Source: Pontiella desulfatans (lineage in GTDB: Bacteria > Verrucomicrobiota > Kiritimatiellia > Kiritimatiellales > Pontiellaceae). Taken from it: a DNA stretch of 64,000 nucleotides. Position 1 is the first letter of the stretch. Each line of letters opens with the position of its first letter. Position numbers and translations under genes: made by a program. Shown one piece after another: positions 18,255 through 27,916 of the stretch. Under the pieces are notes generated by a model. The model saw nothing but the letters and a program-made list of their open reading frames with translations, was not told the DNA's origin and ran no database searches. The stretch covers positions 992,001 to 1,056,000 of the forward strand of contig NZ_CAAHFG010000003.1 of the NCBI RefSeq assembly GCF_900890425.1, read 5' to 3'.

Positions 18255-18568
18255 TCAGGGAAAAAGCTGCATTGAGGAAAGATGACGGGATTGAAGGGTG
18301 GCCCGGTCTGGGATGGAAGTTGAAGTTGCACTTCATGACGCTGTAGATGGCCCTTTAACCCGGGAATATATGACGGAAGAAAAATCGGGCGTCCTTGAGG
18401 AGACAAACCGTCTGGCATCCGGCATTCGGTTCTGTCAGATTACCGGAACCTGCGGAGGACATAACGGCGCTGCGGGAGTAGTCCGATATCAACCACCTAG
18501 AGGATTCTGCAGTAGTAGAGTCATGCGGTTTCCGGCATATTATCCGCTTTTGGTTAGCAGGCCTATTT
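18255..18568. other. 314-bp intergenic region
   Basis: No gene I trust; an open frame from 18298 overlaps the next sulfatase and has no recognisable features. It contains the 19-bp motif at 18497-18515 and a TATTAT hexamer 22 bp beyond it. Confidence 0.6.
18497..18515 (+). promoter_or_regulatory. 19-bp palindromic motif, copy 4
   Basis: CTAGAGGATTCTGCAGTAG, 53 bp upstream of the sulfatase at 18569. TATTAT at 18538-18543 is a good -10 candidate. Confidence 0.55.
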
Positions 18569-20173
18569 ATGAAGAAGATTGTGTATATGTTCGCGGTGTT
18601 GGCGGTGTCGGTCGGAGTGATTGCCGCAGAATCGAAACCCAATGTGCTGTTTATTGCTGTGGATGATTTGAAGCCCTGGCTGGGGTGTTATGACCATCCT
18701 GTGGTGAAAACGCCGAATATTGACCGTCTGGCGGCATCGGGCACGGTCTTTCGGAATACCTATTGCCAGGTCGCGTTGTGCGGACCGAGCCGAATGAGTG
18801 TGTTGACCGGGCTGCGACCGGATACGACCGGAATTTACAGCATGGGATCGGGCTGGGCGTCCCAGCAGATCGGAGCGGCCCGGGAGCGGGTGCCGGGACT
18901 GAAGACGATTCCTCAGTATTTTAAGGAACACGGATATACATCGCTTGGGTTCGGCAAGGTGTTTGATTCGCGGAATACCGATAAGCATCAGGATGCGGTC
19001 AGCTGGAGTAATAAAGGCGGCGTCCGGTGGGATTGGAATACGGACCTTTATCCACTTAAACCGGTTGGCGGCGGCTATCAGGACCCGGTGACCCGGAAAA
19101 TCCTAGATGAGGCGTATAAGGAAGTGACGCGCCTCAAAATGGAAAAGCCGCAACGCACGGCCTATCTCTCAACCATCGAAGGTGCACGTCCGGTTTGTGA
19201 GGCACTGGATCTTCCTGACGAAGCCTATGCCGAGGGCAATGTGATGACCGCGCCGGCGTTGGAGGTGATCCGCCAGCATAGCAAAAACGGTAAACCTTTT
19301 TTCCTGGCGGTGGGCTACTACAAACCGCATCTGCCGTTTGTTGCACCGAAGAAATACTGGGATCTATATGATCCGGAAGAGTTTGAGATTGAACCCGTTC
19401 AGGTTTATCCGAAAGACGGCGTTGCTGTGGCTGAAACGGACTATATTGAAGCGCGCGGATTTCATCCGGTGCCGGAAGAAGGGCCGATTCCGGAAGCGCT
19501 GCAACGCCATATGCTGCATGGCTATGCGGCCTGTGTCTCCTATGTCGACGCCCAGGTGGGAAAACTGCTCCAGGCCTTGGAAGAATCCGGGGTCGCCGAT
19601 AATACAATCATCTGTCTTTGGGGGGATCATGGATTCCATTTGGGAGACAAACAGGTGTGGGGCAAGCATACGAACTATGAGCAGGCCACCGAGGCGCCTC
19701 TAATTATTTCTTCGCCGGCGATTCCCGGAGGTGTGGTCGAGGATGCCGCCATGACCGAACTGGTGGATCTCTTTCCAACGCTGTGCGAATTGGCGGGATT
19801 GGAAGCACCTGAAAAAACCGATGGACGTAGCCTTGCGGGAATTATGCGGGGTGAGGAGCTGGATGCGGGTAAAAGTGCGATCAGTCAGTACATGCGTCAG
19901 GATGAAGAGCTTGGTTCCGTGATGGGCTGGGCCATGCGCACGTCGCGATACCGCTATGTGGAGTGGCGCCGTATTGTTAACGATGATGGAAATGTAACCT
20001 GGTCCGGGAATGTTGTTGGTTGTGAGCTTTATGACTATAAGAACGATCCGAATGAAACAAGGAACCTTGCGACCTCCATTGAACATCGGGGAGTGATGAC
20101 CGAATTACAGCAGGAATTTGACCGGGTGATGCCGCATCTACCCGATAGGAGTCTGGATACATGCGATCATTGA
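18569..20173 (+). CDS. S1 sulfatase, iduronate-2-sulfatase-like
   Basis: 534 residues with a signal peptide (KKIVYMFAVLAVSVGVIAA). Metal-binding FIAVDDLKPWLG and the formylglycine motif CGPSR (Cys71) are present, then GKVFDSRN, GYYKPHLPF, GDHGFHLGDKQVWGK and the late YRYVEWR and DPNETRNL segments typical of the iduronate/choline-sulfatase-like branch. It should cleave sulfate esters from glycans after formylglycine formation. It is the first gene of a three-sulfatase unit and overlaps the next gene by 13 bp, suggesting translational coupling. The ribosome site is weak. Confidence 0.92.
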   Translation: MKKIVYMFAVLAVSVGVIAAESKPNVLFIAVDDLKPWLGCYDHPVVKTPNIDRLAASGTVFRNTYCQVALCGPSRMSVLTGLRPDTTGIYSMGSGWASQQIGAARERVPGLKTIPQYFKEHGYTSLGFGKVFDSRNTDKHQDAVSWSNKGGVRWDWNTDLYPLKPVGGGYQDPVTRKILDEAYKEVTRLKMEKPQRTAYLSTIEGARPVCEALDLPDEAYAEGNVMTAPALEVIRQHSKNGKPFFLAVGYYKPHLPFVAPKKYWDLYDPEEFEIEPVQVYPKDGVAVAETDYIEARGFHPVPEEGPIPEALQRHMLHGYAACVSYVDAQVGKLLQALEESGVADNTIICLWGDHGFHLGDKQVWGKHTNYEQATEAPLIISSPAIPGGVVEDAAMTELVDLFPTLCELAGLEAPEKTDGRSLAGIMRGEELDAGKSAISQYMRQDEELGSVMGWAMRTSRYRYVEWRRIVNDDGNVTWSGNVVGCELYDYKNDPNETRNLATSIEHRGVMTELQQEFDRVMPHLPDRSLDTCDH

Positions 20174-21540
20174 GCAGTTTATTATTGGGATCAGCTCTGC
20201 TGACGGTTTGTGGTGCCTGCCTCGCGGAGAGGTCGCGCCCGAATATCATCATCCTGCTGGCAGATGATCTGGGCTACGGTGAGCTTGGATGTTATGGGCA
20301 GGAAATGATTCAGACCCCGACAATTGATGCGTTGGCGGCCAAGGGACTTAAGTTTACAGATTTCTATGCCGGCACCTCGGTTTGCTCGCCTTCCCGAGGG
20401 GTCTTAATGACCGGTATTCATGCGGGGCACGCCACCATCCGTGGCAATAAGGGATTTTATCAGGTCAATGGTTCGTGGGACCGGGTGGCCTTGAAAAAGA
20501 GCGAAATCACCATTGCGGAAATGCTCCGGGATGCCGGGTATCAGACGGCCTTTGTCGGGAAATGGCATTTGGGCATTCCGGAAGATGTATCGACCTGGGC
20601 ATCGGGGCGTGGCTTTGATTTTGCGGTTCAGGAACAGTGGGGGCCTAAAGCGGAGGGGGGCGAGTTCGATGAGCGGGATCACCAGGTGAATGGCCGTGAA
20701 GAGGTGATATTCCACGACTATACCCAATACGACTGTCTGGATGAGTTCCGCACGGACATTATGCTCAAATTCCTGGATGAGCAGCGAGATCAGGAAAAAC
20801 CGCTGTTCCTCTTTATGTCCTATCGCAGTCCGCATGCGCATGAGTTTTATCTCCGTGAAACGGAAAACTATAAGGATCGGGGCTGGCCGGAAATCGAGCG
20901 TCGTCATGCATCACGAATAACGATGCTGGATGAACAGATTAAGCGACTCCTCGCTAAGCTGGAAACCATCGGTGATATGGAAAATACTTTTATTTTATTC
21001 ACCAGCGACAACGGGCCTCATCGCGAGCATAAACATGACCACACCTTTTTTAACAGTGCCCAGGGTCTCAATGGATATAAGCGCGATATGTATGAAGGGG
21101 GCATTCGGGTGCCGGGCATCGTCTACTGGAAAGGTAAATCGCAGGTCGGCGTAAGCGATCATCCTGCCATCTTTTATGATGTCATGCCCACGCTCGCGGA
21201 TGTTGCCGGCATTGATGTTCCGGAACAGACTGATGGCATTTCTTTTCTGCCTGAGGTGATGGGGACTCCTCAAAAAGAACATGATCTCTTATACTGGGAA
21301 CTCCAGCATGCCAGCGGGAAGGAGAGCGGCTTCCGTCAGGCGGTTCGCAAAGGGGATTGGAAGGCGGTGCGATATGCTAACAAAGGGCGGACGGAACTCT
21401 ATGATTTAAAAATCGATATCAACGAAACAACAGATGTGGCGGACCTGCATCCGGAAGTGGTTGAGCGGATGAACCGGATTCTTACGCAGAAAAGCGAAAA
21501 GACCGAACTGTATCCGTATGCCGGCGGTCCGGGGCAGTGA
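20161..21540 (+). CDS. S1 family sulfatase
   Basis: 459 residues with a signal peptide. Metal motif ILLADDLGYGELG and formylglycine motif CSPSR (Cys75) are intact, followed by VGKWHLG, FTSDNGPH and YEGGIRVPGI. The overall layout is that of arylsulfatase A-like enzymes. It overlaps the previous sulfatase by 13 bp and precedes the next by 49 bp, so the three are probably expressed together and may remove sulfates from different positions of the same chain. Confidence 0.93.
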   Translation: MRSLSSLLLGSALLTVCGACLAERSRPNIIILLADDLGYGELGCYGQEMIQTPTIDALAAKGLKFTDFYAGTSVCSPSRGVLMTGIHAGHATIRGNKGFYQVNGSWDRVALKKSEITIAEMLRDAGYQTAFVGKWHLGIPEDVSTWASGRGFDFAVQEQWGPKAEGGEFDERDHQVNGREEVIFHDYTQYDCLDEFRTDIMLKFLDEQRDQEKPLFLFMSYRSPHAHEFYLRETENYKDRGWPEIERRHASRITMLDEQIKRLLAKLETIGDMENTFILFTSDNGPHREHKHDHTFFNSAQGLNGYKRDMYEGGIRVPGIVYWKGKSQVGVSDHPAIFYDVMPTLADVAGIDVPEQTDGISFLPEVMGTPQKEHDLLYWELQHASGKESGFRQAVRKGDWKAVRYANKGRTELYDLKIDINETTDVADLHPEVVERMNRILTQKSEKTELYPYAGGPGQ

Positions 21541-21589
21541 GGTCCACTAGATTACCAGGCTTTAACAAGGTTGTTAAGGAGAGAGCATA

Positions 21590-23086
21590 ATGCGCAGCTA
21601 TATTGGAATTTTGATTTTTACTTTGGTGGGCAATCTACTGGCGCAGCAACGTCCGAATGTGGTTGTGGTGCTGGCCGATGATTTGGGGCCGGGCGATATC
21701 GGGTTTTATCATCGACAACGGACCGGCGAAAAAGAGCTGATTCCTACACCGAATATGGACCGTCTGATTGCTGAGGGCATGCGGTTTGATGATGCCCATT
21801 CCGCTGCACCGCTCTGTGCGCCGAGCCGCTTCGGTATGCTGACCGGCAGCTATTCCTATCGAAACTATAAACCGTTTGGCGTTTGGGGCTCGTGGGAGAA
21901 GACGGGCCTTGCTCCTCGTTTTACAACCTCCGGAAAAATTGCGCAGGCGGCAGGATATGCGACGGCCTTTTTCGGCAAGTCGGGCATGGGCGGTGATTTT
22001 AAGGTGGTTGATGCTGAAACAGACTTTGCGTGGAAGGATCGATATAAAAAATATGATCTGGCGCGTCGGACCAACGGGCCGAACCAATGGGGATTTGACT
22101 ATTCCTTTGAGCTGCCGAGCGGAATTCAGAATCATCCCTTTGCTTTTTATGAAAACGGGCAATGGATGCCGCTGAAACCGGACTCCGAATGGAAGATGAT
22201 CGGACCGAAGCAGAATGCCTATGATATTTCCCGGAAACACAATGATTTGACGCAGGTAGGGGATTCCAATTGGGATCCGACCTTGGCGGGACCGTTGTTG
22301 GCTGAAAAAGCCAAAGCCTTTATTGAGCGACAGGTGAAGACGTCGCCGACTCAACCGTTTTTTATGTATTACTGCACTCAGGCTGTGCACATTCCGCATA
22401 CGCCGCCGAAGGAACTCAATGGGGTAAAGATTGCGGGGACCACACCCGGGCCGCACGGCGATATGATCAAGGAGCTTGATGCCCAGGTCGGTGTGCTGAT
22501 CCAGACCTTGGAAAAAGCGGGCATTTTCGACAATACGCTGTTTATTGTAACTTCCGATAACGGCGGGCTGGCGGCCGATCCCGAAGCGGAAAAACTCGGG
22601 CATGATCCAACGAACGGCTGGAACGGCCTAAAAGGCGCCGTGCGTGAAGGGGGCCACCGTGTACCTTTTATGGCCACGTGGCCCGGCGTAATAGAGCCGG
22701 GCACTCAATCGGGCGAGACGATCAGTGCGCTGGATGTGGTGGCGACGCTGGCGGCGGTGTGCGGTCAGGAAATTTCTCGAAATCAGGTAATGGACTCCGT
22801 GAACCTGCTTCCGCTCTTGAAACAGGAGAAGGGGGCCAAAGGGCATGCGGTACTGGTGCATTATTCCCAGGGTGGAAGTGCTGCCCTACGGCAGGATGAA
22901 TGGAAGCTACATGTGTACGGAAAAAATCTGACAAATCTTAAGCCGAAACTGCTCTATAATCTTGAAAGCAACCCGCAAGAGGATGAGAGCAAAAATCTCC
23001 TGAATAATCCCGAATATGCCGAACGGGCGGAGCGGATGCTGCAAACCCTCCAGGAATGCATAAAAGGGCCTACGGCTGAGTTATAA
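21590..23086 (+). CDS. S1 family sulfatase
   Basis: 498 residues with a short signal peptide (SYIGILIFTLVGNLLA). Metal motif VVLADDLGPGDIG and formylglycine motif CAPSR (Cys76) are present, with FFGKSGMGGDF where many relatives have GKWHLG, which may mark a different substrate pocket. TSDNGG and REGGHRVPF complete the fold. A ribosome site (AAGGAGAG) precedes the ATG. It is the last gene of a three-sulfatase unit; a strong terminator follows. Confidence 0.92.
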   Translation: MRSYIGILIFTLVGNLLAQQRPNVVVVLADDLGPGDIGFYHRQRTGEKELIPTPNMDRLIAEGMRFDDAHSAAPLCAPSRFGMLTGSYSYRNYKPFGVWGSWEKTGLAPRFTTSGKIAQAAGYATAFFGKSGMGGDFKVVDAETDFAWKDRYKKYDLARRTNGPNQWGFDYSFELPSGIQNHPFAFYENGQWMPLKPDSEWKMIGPKQNAYDISRKHNDLTQVGDSNWDPTLAGPLLAEKAKAFIERQVKTSPTQPFFMYYCTQAVHIPHTPPKELNGVKIAGTTPGPHGDMIKELDAQVGVLIQTLEKAGIFDNTLFIVTSDNGGLAADPEAEKLGHDPTNGWNGLKGAVREGGHRVPFMATWPGVIEPGTQSGETISALDVVATLAAVCGQEISRNQVMDSVNLLPLLKQEKGAKGHAVLVHYSQGGSAALRQDEWKLHVYGKNLTNLKPKLLYNLESNPQEDESKNLLNNPEYAERAERMLQTLQECIKGPTAEL

Positions 23087-23105
23087 CGGCACTGGCATCT
23101 TCGTG

Positions 23106-23143
23106 AAAAACGCGCGTGTGACATTCGTCTGCGCGCGTTTTTT
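23106..23143 (+). terminator. Rho-independent terminator after the three-sulfatase unit
   Basis: ACGCGCG and CGCGCGT pair around a ~14-base loop, followed by a T6 run and flanked by A5 on the left, so it could work in both directions. Confidence 0.8.
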
Positions 23144-23152
23144 GATTTCGAC

Positions 23153-23171
23153 CTAGAGATTCCTCTAGTAG
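23153..23171 (+). promoter_or_regulatory. 19-bp palindromic motif, copy 5
   Basis: CTAGAGATTCCTCTAGTAG, with a perfect CTAGAG/CTCTAG inner palindrome, 98 bp upstream of the gene at 23270. TATAGA follows after 25 bp. Confidence 0.6.
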
Positions 23172-23269
23172 ACGAATCTGCATCATAAGACCAACCTATA
23201 GATAAGTTTGAGCAAAGTTAGACGCTGGGGTCTGAAGTGTGTTGTTCCATGATGAAAAAAGGATGGGTT

Positions 23270-24730
23270 ATGAAAATGCTGAAAAAATGTGCGATAGTTT
23301 TAGGTTTTATTTCTCTGGCAGGAATGGTTCAGGCTGCGGTGGTCAGTAATCTGCTGCAAAATGCCGATTTTGAAGCATTGGACGGAGCCGCCAACGAGCC
23401 GAATGACGGCGATACGCCCTGGAATGCCATAGAGGTTCAGCCTTGGATTGTTGCAGGCCGGATAGATGAAGCCCATAGCGGAACCCAGGCGGTTAAGGTG
23501 GTGAACTATAATAAAGGTACCATCACCCAGAATACGGGCGTGCTGCTTGAGTCGAATACGGCCTATGAGGCCTCGGCCTGGATTCTCACAGGCGGTCTTG
23601 AACACGCATCTCAAACCGATCCTCCAGAACTCACCATCTCTTTATATGCTACAACAAACGGGAATCCGGTTGGACCTTATGTTTATCAGGCGGGCTTCTT
23701 TTTCGATCAGGCCAATACGACCAACGATACATGGGAGAAAGTTACGGGTATCCTTGAGTCATCAAGTTCGGCACTTCAGGACGTTGTCGGTGAATATATT
23801 CAGCTGCGTTTTATTAAAACTGACAGTGGTGATTCGGGAGACGTCAGTTCGTATGAATTGTTCATCGATGATGCGGAATTCGGAGTGTATTCGCCGGAAG
23901 CCCCGCCGGTCGGTTTGCTGCTCGGGTACCATACGGGCATTGGAACCAATTATGACTATGCGGTCACCGGCGTAGAAGGATCTCTTTTCGGAGCAAGTTT
24001 TGACGGAAGCGTAATTGAAGCTTCTGCGGGATCATCCGATGGAACATATGGTACGTTATCCGGAGCTTCCGTGCTGCGGACCGGGTACAAGGTTCGGGAA
24101 GGGACTACAAATACAAACAGTCGGGTGGATGTCCGGATCAAGAATAATACAGGCAGTCCGCTCCAGCTCGAGTCAATCAGTTTTGATTATGGACGGATGT
24201 ATGAAGCCAGTCCTCAGGACATCACACTCAGCTATGCCTATGGAAATCTCAATGAGATGGACAATACCGAAATTTTCACAGCAACGAACCTGGCAGTGAC
24301 CGGCCAATACGGTGACTACCATGACTTCGACATTCCGTTGACCAATCTGAATGATGTTGTTCTTGGAGATGGTCAGCAGGCTACGTTCCGTCTCTCCATC
24401 GATAATGCAGCGGGACCCTGGGACAGAGGTGCGTTCGACAATATCGCTATCATGGGCATCTCGTCTACGGAAGCATGGTTTGTTGCTACCGAACCATCCG
24501 CTGCGGACCAGGTCCGGCTGATCGTTTATGCATCGGGTGATCTCAGCCAGATCTATCTGGTAGGCCGTGATAGTCTTTCTGATGGCAATTGGGCTTATAC
24601 GGGGCATTCTGACGATGGAACGAGCTCCTATGTGATCACCAATCTGACTCATTCAACGACCGACGGTACTAATCGTTTCATTTATGTGGATGGAGCAGAA
24701 GCGAAGAATTTTTACGGATTGGAATATTAA
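23270..24730 (+). CDS. Secreted CBM-like protein with recurrent module
   Basis: About 486 residues from ATG 23270, chosen because AAGGATGG precedes it and the signal peptide (LKKCAIVLGFISLAGMVQA) begins at once; in-frame ATGs at 23237 and 23249 are possible. Residues about 20-210 are a CBM4_9-like jelly roll (NLLQNADFE, GEYIQLRF, LFIDDAEF). Residues about 215-398 are the recurrent module (SSDGTYG, SFDYGRMY, YHDFDIPL, FDNIAIMG). The last ~80 residues are a divergent version of the C-terminal tail. No catalytic domain is seen; glycan binding or presentation at the cell surface is the plausible role. It forms a single-gene unit between the 19-bp motif and a terminator. Confidence 0.78.
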   Translation: MKMLKKCAIVLGFISLAGMVQAAVVSNLLQNADFEALDGAANEPNDGDTPWNAIEVQPWIVAGRIDEAHSGTQAVKVVNYNKGTITQNTGVLLESNTAYEASAWILTGGLEHASQTDPPELTISLYATTNGNPVGPYVYQAGFFFDQANTTNDTWEKVTGILESSSSALQDVVGEYIQLRFIKTDSGDSGDVSSYELFIDDAEFGVYSPEAPPVGLLLGYHTGIGTNYDYAVTGVEGSLFGASFDGSVIEASAGSSDGTYGTLSGASVLRTGYKVREGTTNTNSRVDVRIKNNTGSPLQLESISFDYGRMYEASPQDITLSYAYGNLNEMDNTEIFTATNLAVTGQYGDYHDFDIPLTNLNDVVLGDGQQATFRLSIDNAAGPWDRGAFDNIAIMGISSTEAWFVATEPSAADQVRLIVYASGDLSQIYLVGRDSLSDGNWAYTGHSDDGTSSYVITNLTHSTTDGTNRFIYVDGAEAKNFYGLEY

Positions 24731-24766
24731 GCGGTCCGATTGATTCGATTTTTATAAGCATACAAG

Positions 24767-24800
24767 AGCGCCGTTATTTAAGCTGTAGCGGCGCTTTTTC
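24767..24800 (+). terminator. Rho-independent terminator 16 bp before the next start codon
   Basis: AGCGCCGTTA and TAGCGGCGCT pair (one G-T) and are followed by T5. It lies so close to the ATG at 24816 that it may also attenuate rather than fully stop transcription. Confidence 0.75.
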
Positions 24801-24815
24801 TGAGAGGGAAAGATA

Positions 24816-27611
24816 ATGATGAAGAAACATAATTCAGCGGTTTTATCTCTCCTGTTTATCTCAGCGGCCGGTATATCCGGAGCAACCACCAACTGGATCG
24901 ATGATGCTTCATTTGAAGCCCTGAGCGGTTGGGACCAGCCGAATCCGACCAATACAACCGGCTGGATTTCTTCCGAAACGGGCAATACCGCAAACTGGGG
25001 CTGGGTTTCGCGCGAAGTATCCATTGTGAAAAGCGGAGATCAGGCGCTGCGTTTCACCCATTGGGCGGGGGATGCTTCGGCGTATCAGAATCTGGGGCTG
25101 ACCATCGATTCAAGTAAGACCTATGAAATCAGCTTTGCCATGCGGTTGGATAATCAATCCGCGAATCCTGCGCAAACGAACGATACGGTTATCGGTGTTG
25201 TCATTTCAACGAGTCCGGCGTTGGGCGGAACCTATAGCTGGAGTGGAAAATCCATCTATAATCTGGCTCCTTCCACGACCGGGGTTTGGGAAACGATTAC
25301 CCTGCATATCGACGGATCAGATCCGCTGCTGGCGGAGGAGCAGGGGGAATACATTCAGTTTCAACTGAAAAAATTCCAGGCCGCGAAAAATTCGGAATAC
25401 CAGATCTTTATTGATGATGTTTCTTTTCGTGAATTCCCGGCGCCGGATGGCGTGGTATCCATTGATCCTTCTGTGGACACCCACGAGGTTTCCGGCATGG
25501 CGATGGGCGGCGGGCTGGTCTATTCCTGGTATCCGGATGCACTGTTTGACGATGGTGAGATGGCGCACATCATCAAGGATATCGGCATCGGTGGTCTGCG
25601 CTGGCCGGGCGGGGCTGTTGTGACCTATTACCATTGGGACGACCTGAATGGACAGGGGTGGCAGGATCACTGGAACCCGAACTATGATCGCGCCGATGAC
25701 CTGCCGGCGCACATGTTCCAGGATCTGGATGAATACTTGGAATTGATCGATGAAACCGGCGCGGAAATTATGCTCGGCGTCAATATGAGCTCCGGCATTG
25801 AATGGGATCGTGAAGCGGAAGCCATTGCTGAGGCGAGCAACCTGATGGTTTATGTGCAGCATCAGGGCTATGACGTAAACTATATTTATTTTGATAACGA
25901 AAATTTTCAGGATGGAAATAACTACAACCGCGATGATGATAACGATGGCGAAGCGTGGACACCCGAGCTCTATGCCGAAAAGTTTAATCTTTATGCGGCC
26001 GCGGTGAAAGCCACCTTCCCGGACGCCAGGTTAATCGCCAATGCGCATAACAATGTAAATGGATCCCGATTTTTATCCGACATGCAGATCATGTTGGGCA
26101 TTGCCGAATCCAACATTGATTTAGTGGATGTGCACTATTACTGGTCGTGGGATACGGCCACATGGGATATCTGGAAATCGCAGTTGCCCATGCAGCGCGG
26201 GGGTGGACAGACCTTTAAGGAAACCGTGGAATATGCCAACAACCTGTTTGTTTCTGAGGGATATCCCCATGTGCGTTTAGCTATTCTGGAATGGAACATT
26301 GCGCCGGGGCCGTGGGAGACCGATCCGAATCATACCAAATTTAAAACGGCCTTAATGCAGTCGGAAATACAGATGCAGTTCCTGCAGGCCGGACTGGATA
26401 TCGGCATGCTGTGGGCATTGGATGTTCCGTCCGTAGATCCTGCAAGTGATCGGCATGCCATTCATAACGGCGATCCAAATGCCTCCGCGCTCTGGATGTG
26501 GATGTTTTCTAAAGCCGCCGACCGGACCGTGGTTGAGTCATCATCACCTATATCGGGGGTATACATACTTTCCGCGAAGGGCGATGACGGCTCGCTGGTT
26601 ACATGGCTGCTGAATAAAACCGATGTGGAGTATACCCTTGAGATGAACACGGTCGGCTTTACGGTTAACGAGGTGTCCGAAGCCTGGACCTTGGTTGACG
26701 AGGGCGATGGACGAGGTTCGCTTGCGGTACTTGATGTGTGGGATGTGAACGGGAAAAAACAAAGCACCTTTCCTGCAAATTCGCTGAGCATGATCGGTTG
26801 CAACTATGCAACAAACCCTGTTCCTGAACAGCCGGTTATTACATCGGAAATTGCTGAGCCGATATCTGAGGGGCTATTGCTGGCCTGGGATGGGGGTTCC
26901 GAGACTCCGGCGTTCGTTGCGACCGGGATCAACGGATCGCTTGCAAGCAGTACTTTTTATGAGATCGATGATACGGCAGGCTCAACGGATGGAAGCTACG
27001 GCAGCGCGTTTTCCACCGCTGCCACCGAGGCATCGGCATTTGCCGTGCGCGAGGTAGAAGGGGCGGATAGGGTAACTTTCACGCTTAAGAATGAAACCGG
27101 GCTGCCTTTACGTTTGGATGCCGTTCATTTTGATTATGCCGCATGGTGGGAGGATTCTCCTCATGACATAGCTTTGCTTTATGGATCCGGCGACCTGGAA
27201 GGGGTCACCAATCAAACGGATATTCAGACCGTCACGGGACTATCGAGCACGGGTAAAAAGAATAATTACGCCGACTTTGACTGGACGCTCTCCGGACTGC
27301 CCGATCGGGTACTCGCACATGGGGAAGTCGTGAATTTAAACCTCGTGGTTTCCAACTCCGGGGCGGAATGGGCCAACGGTGCTTTTGATAACCTGGCCCT
27401 ATCCGGCGGGACGGTTTCGAATTCTGCCGATACCGTGCTGATTTCGTGGCGGGCGGAGACCGGAACCAAATATGAAGTCATGGAGTCCGCGAACCTGCTT
27501 TCCAATGATTGGAACTCCGCATCCGGAATACTCATTGAAAATTCCGGGGATATTTCTGTGCCTGTGGAGCTGAAGACCCCTTCATTTTACCGGCTTGAAA
27601 TCGAGCCGTAA
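24816..27611 (+). CDS. Secreted CBM-GH-A clan glycoside hydrolase with recurrent module
   Basis: 931 residues with a signal peptide. Residues about 22-210 are the CBM4_9-like module, nearly the same as that in the protein at 2397. Residues about 214-670 form a TIM-barrel glycosidase with GGLRWPGGAVVTYYHW near the start, an acid/base candidate Glu in YIYFDNEN (near residue 362) and a nucleophile candidate Glu in LAILEWNI (near residue 492), a layout reminiscent of GH51 arabinofuranosidases and other clan GH-A families. Residues about 685-865 are the recurrent module and the last ~65 residues the common tail (YEVMESANLLSNDWN). The family is uncertain; an agarase- or fucanase-like endo-enzyme is as likely as an arabinofuranosidase. 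It has no 19-bp motif of its own and may be reached by read-through. Confidence 0.82.
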   Translation: MMKKHNSAVLSLLFISAAGISGATTNWIDDASFEALSGWDQPNPTNTTGWISSETGNTANWGWVSREVSIVKSGDQALRFTHWAGDASAYQNLGLTIDSSKTYEISFAMRLDNQSANPAQTNDTVIGVVISTSPALGGTYSWSGKSIYNLAPSTTGVWETITLHIDGSDPLLAEEQGEYIQFQLKKFQAAKNSEYQIFIDDVSFREFPAPDGVVSIDPSVDTHEVSGMAMGGGLVYSWYPDALFDDGEMAHIIKDIGIGGLRWPGGAVVTYYHWDDLNGQGWQDHWNPNYDRADDLPAHMFQDLDEYLELIDETGAEIMLGVNMSSGIEWDREAEAIAEASNLMVYVQHQGYDVNYIYFDNENFQDGNNYNRDDDNDGEAWTPELYAEKFNLYAAAVKATFPDARLIANAHNNVNGSRFLSDMQIMLGIAESNIDLVDVHYYWSWDTATWDIWKSQLPMQRGGGQTFKETVEYANNLFVSEGYPHVRLAILEWNIAPGPWETDPNHTKFKTALMQSEIQMQFLQAGLDIGMLWALDVPSVDPASDRHAIHNGDPNASALWMWMFSKAADRTVVESSSPISGVYILSAKGDDGSLVTWLLNKTDVEYTLEMNTVGFTVNEVSEAWTLVDEGDGRGSLAVLDVWDVNGKKQSTFPANSLSMIGCNYATNPVPEQPVITSEIAEPISEGLLLAWDGGSETPAFVATGINGSLASSTFYEIDDTAGSTDGSYGSAFSTAATEASAFAVREVEGADRVTFTLKNETGLPLRLDAVHFDYAAWWEDSPHDIALLYGSGDLEGVTNQTDIQTVTGLSSTGKKNNYADFDWTLSGLPDRVLAHGEVVNLNLVVSNSGAEWANGAFDNLALSGGTVSNSADTVLISWRAETGTKYEVMESANLLSNDWNSASGILIENSGDISVPVELKTPSFYRLEIEP

Positions 27612-27916
27612 CCGAATTAAATCCCATTTTTTTTTATGCAATGTATGAGGGTATCCCGATTTCAGGGATGCCTTTCTTTGTACGTATGACTGGCGACTGT
27701 TGCCGCTCATAAATCGTACTGCTTCACCTCCTACTATCAGTCCCTGGACCCGACCTAGAGGTTCCTCTAGGTGACAGGATCTATAGCCACGCGTTATCTT
27801 ATCCGAGTAATTGCTGAAAGAAGTGTCTTGGCTGCATGTGTGAGGTATGGGCGGGTAGCCCTGATTAACGTTCATGGGCCAGGTAGTGAAAAAAGAAACC
27901 AAACAGGAGAGAAGAG
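27612..27916. other. 305-bp intergenic region
   Basis: No gene. It contains a possible terminator (27646-27680: an ATCCC/GGGAT stem with flanking pairs and a T-rich end) and the 19-bp motif at 27755-27773. The remainder shows no recognisable structure. Confidence 0.6.
27755..27773 (+). promoter_or_regulatory. 19-bp palindromic motif, copy 6
   Basis: CTAGAGGTTCCTCTAGGTG, part of the perfect palindrome CCTAGAGGTTCCTCTAGG (8+2+8). TATCTT follows after 21 bp. The gene start is 143 bp downstream. Confidence 0.6.

Noticed and set aside
18298-18666. 122-codon + strand open frame before a sulfatase
   Set aside because: It overlaps the sulfatase start by about 100 bp, contains the 19-bp motif, and has no family features.
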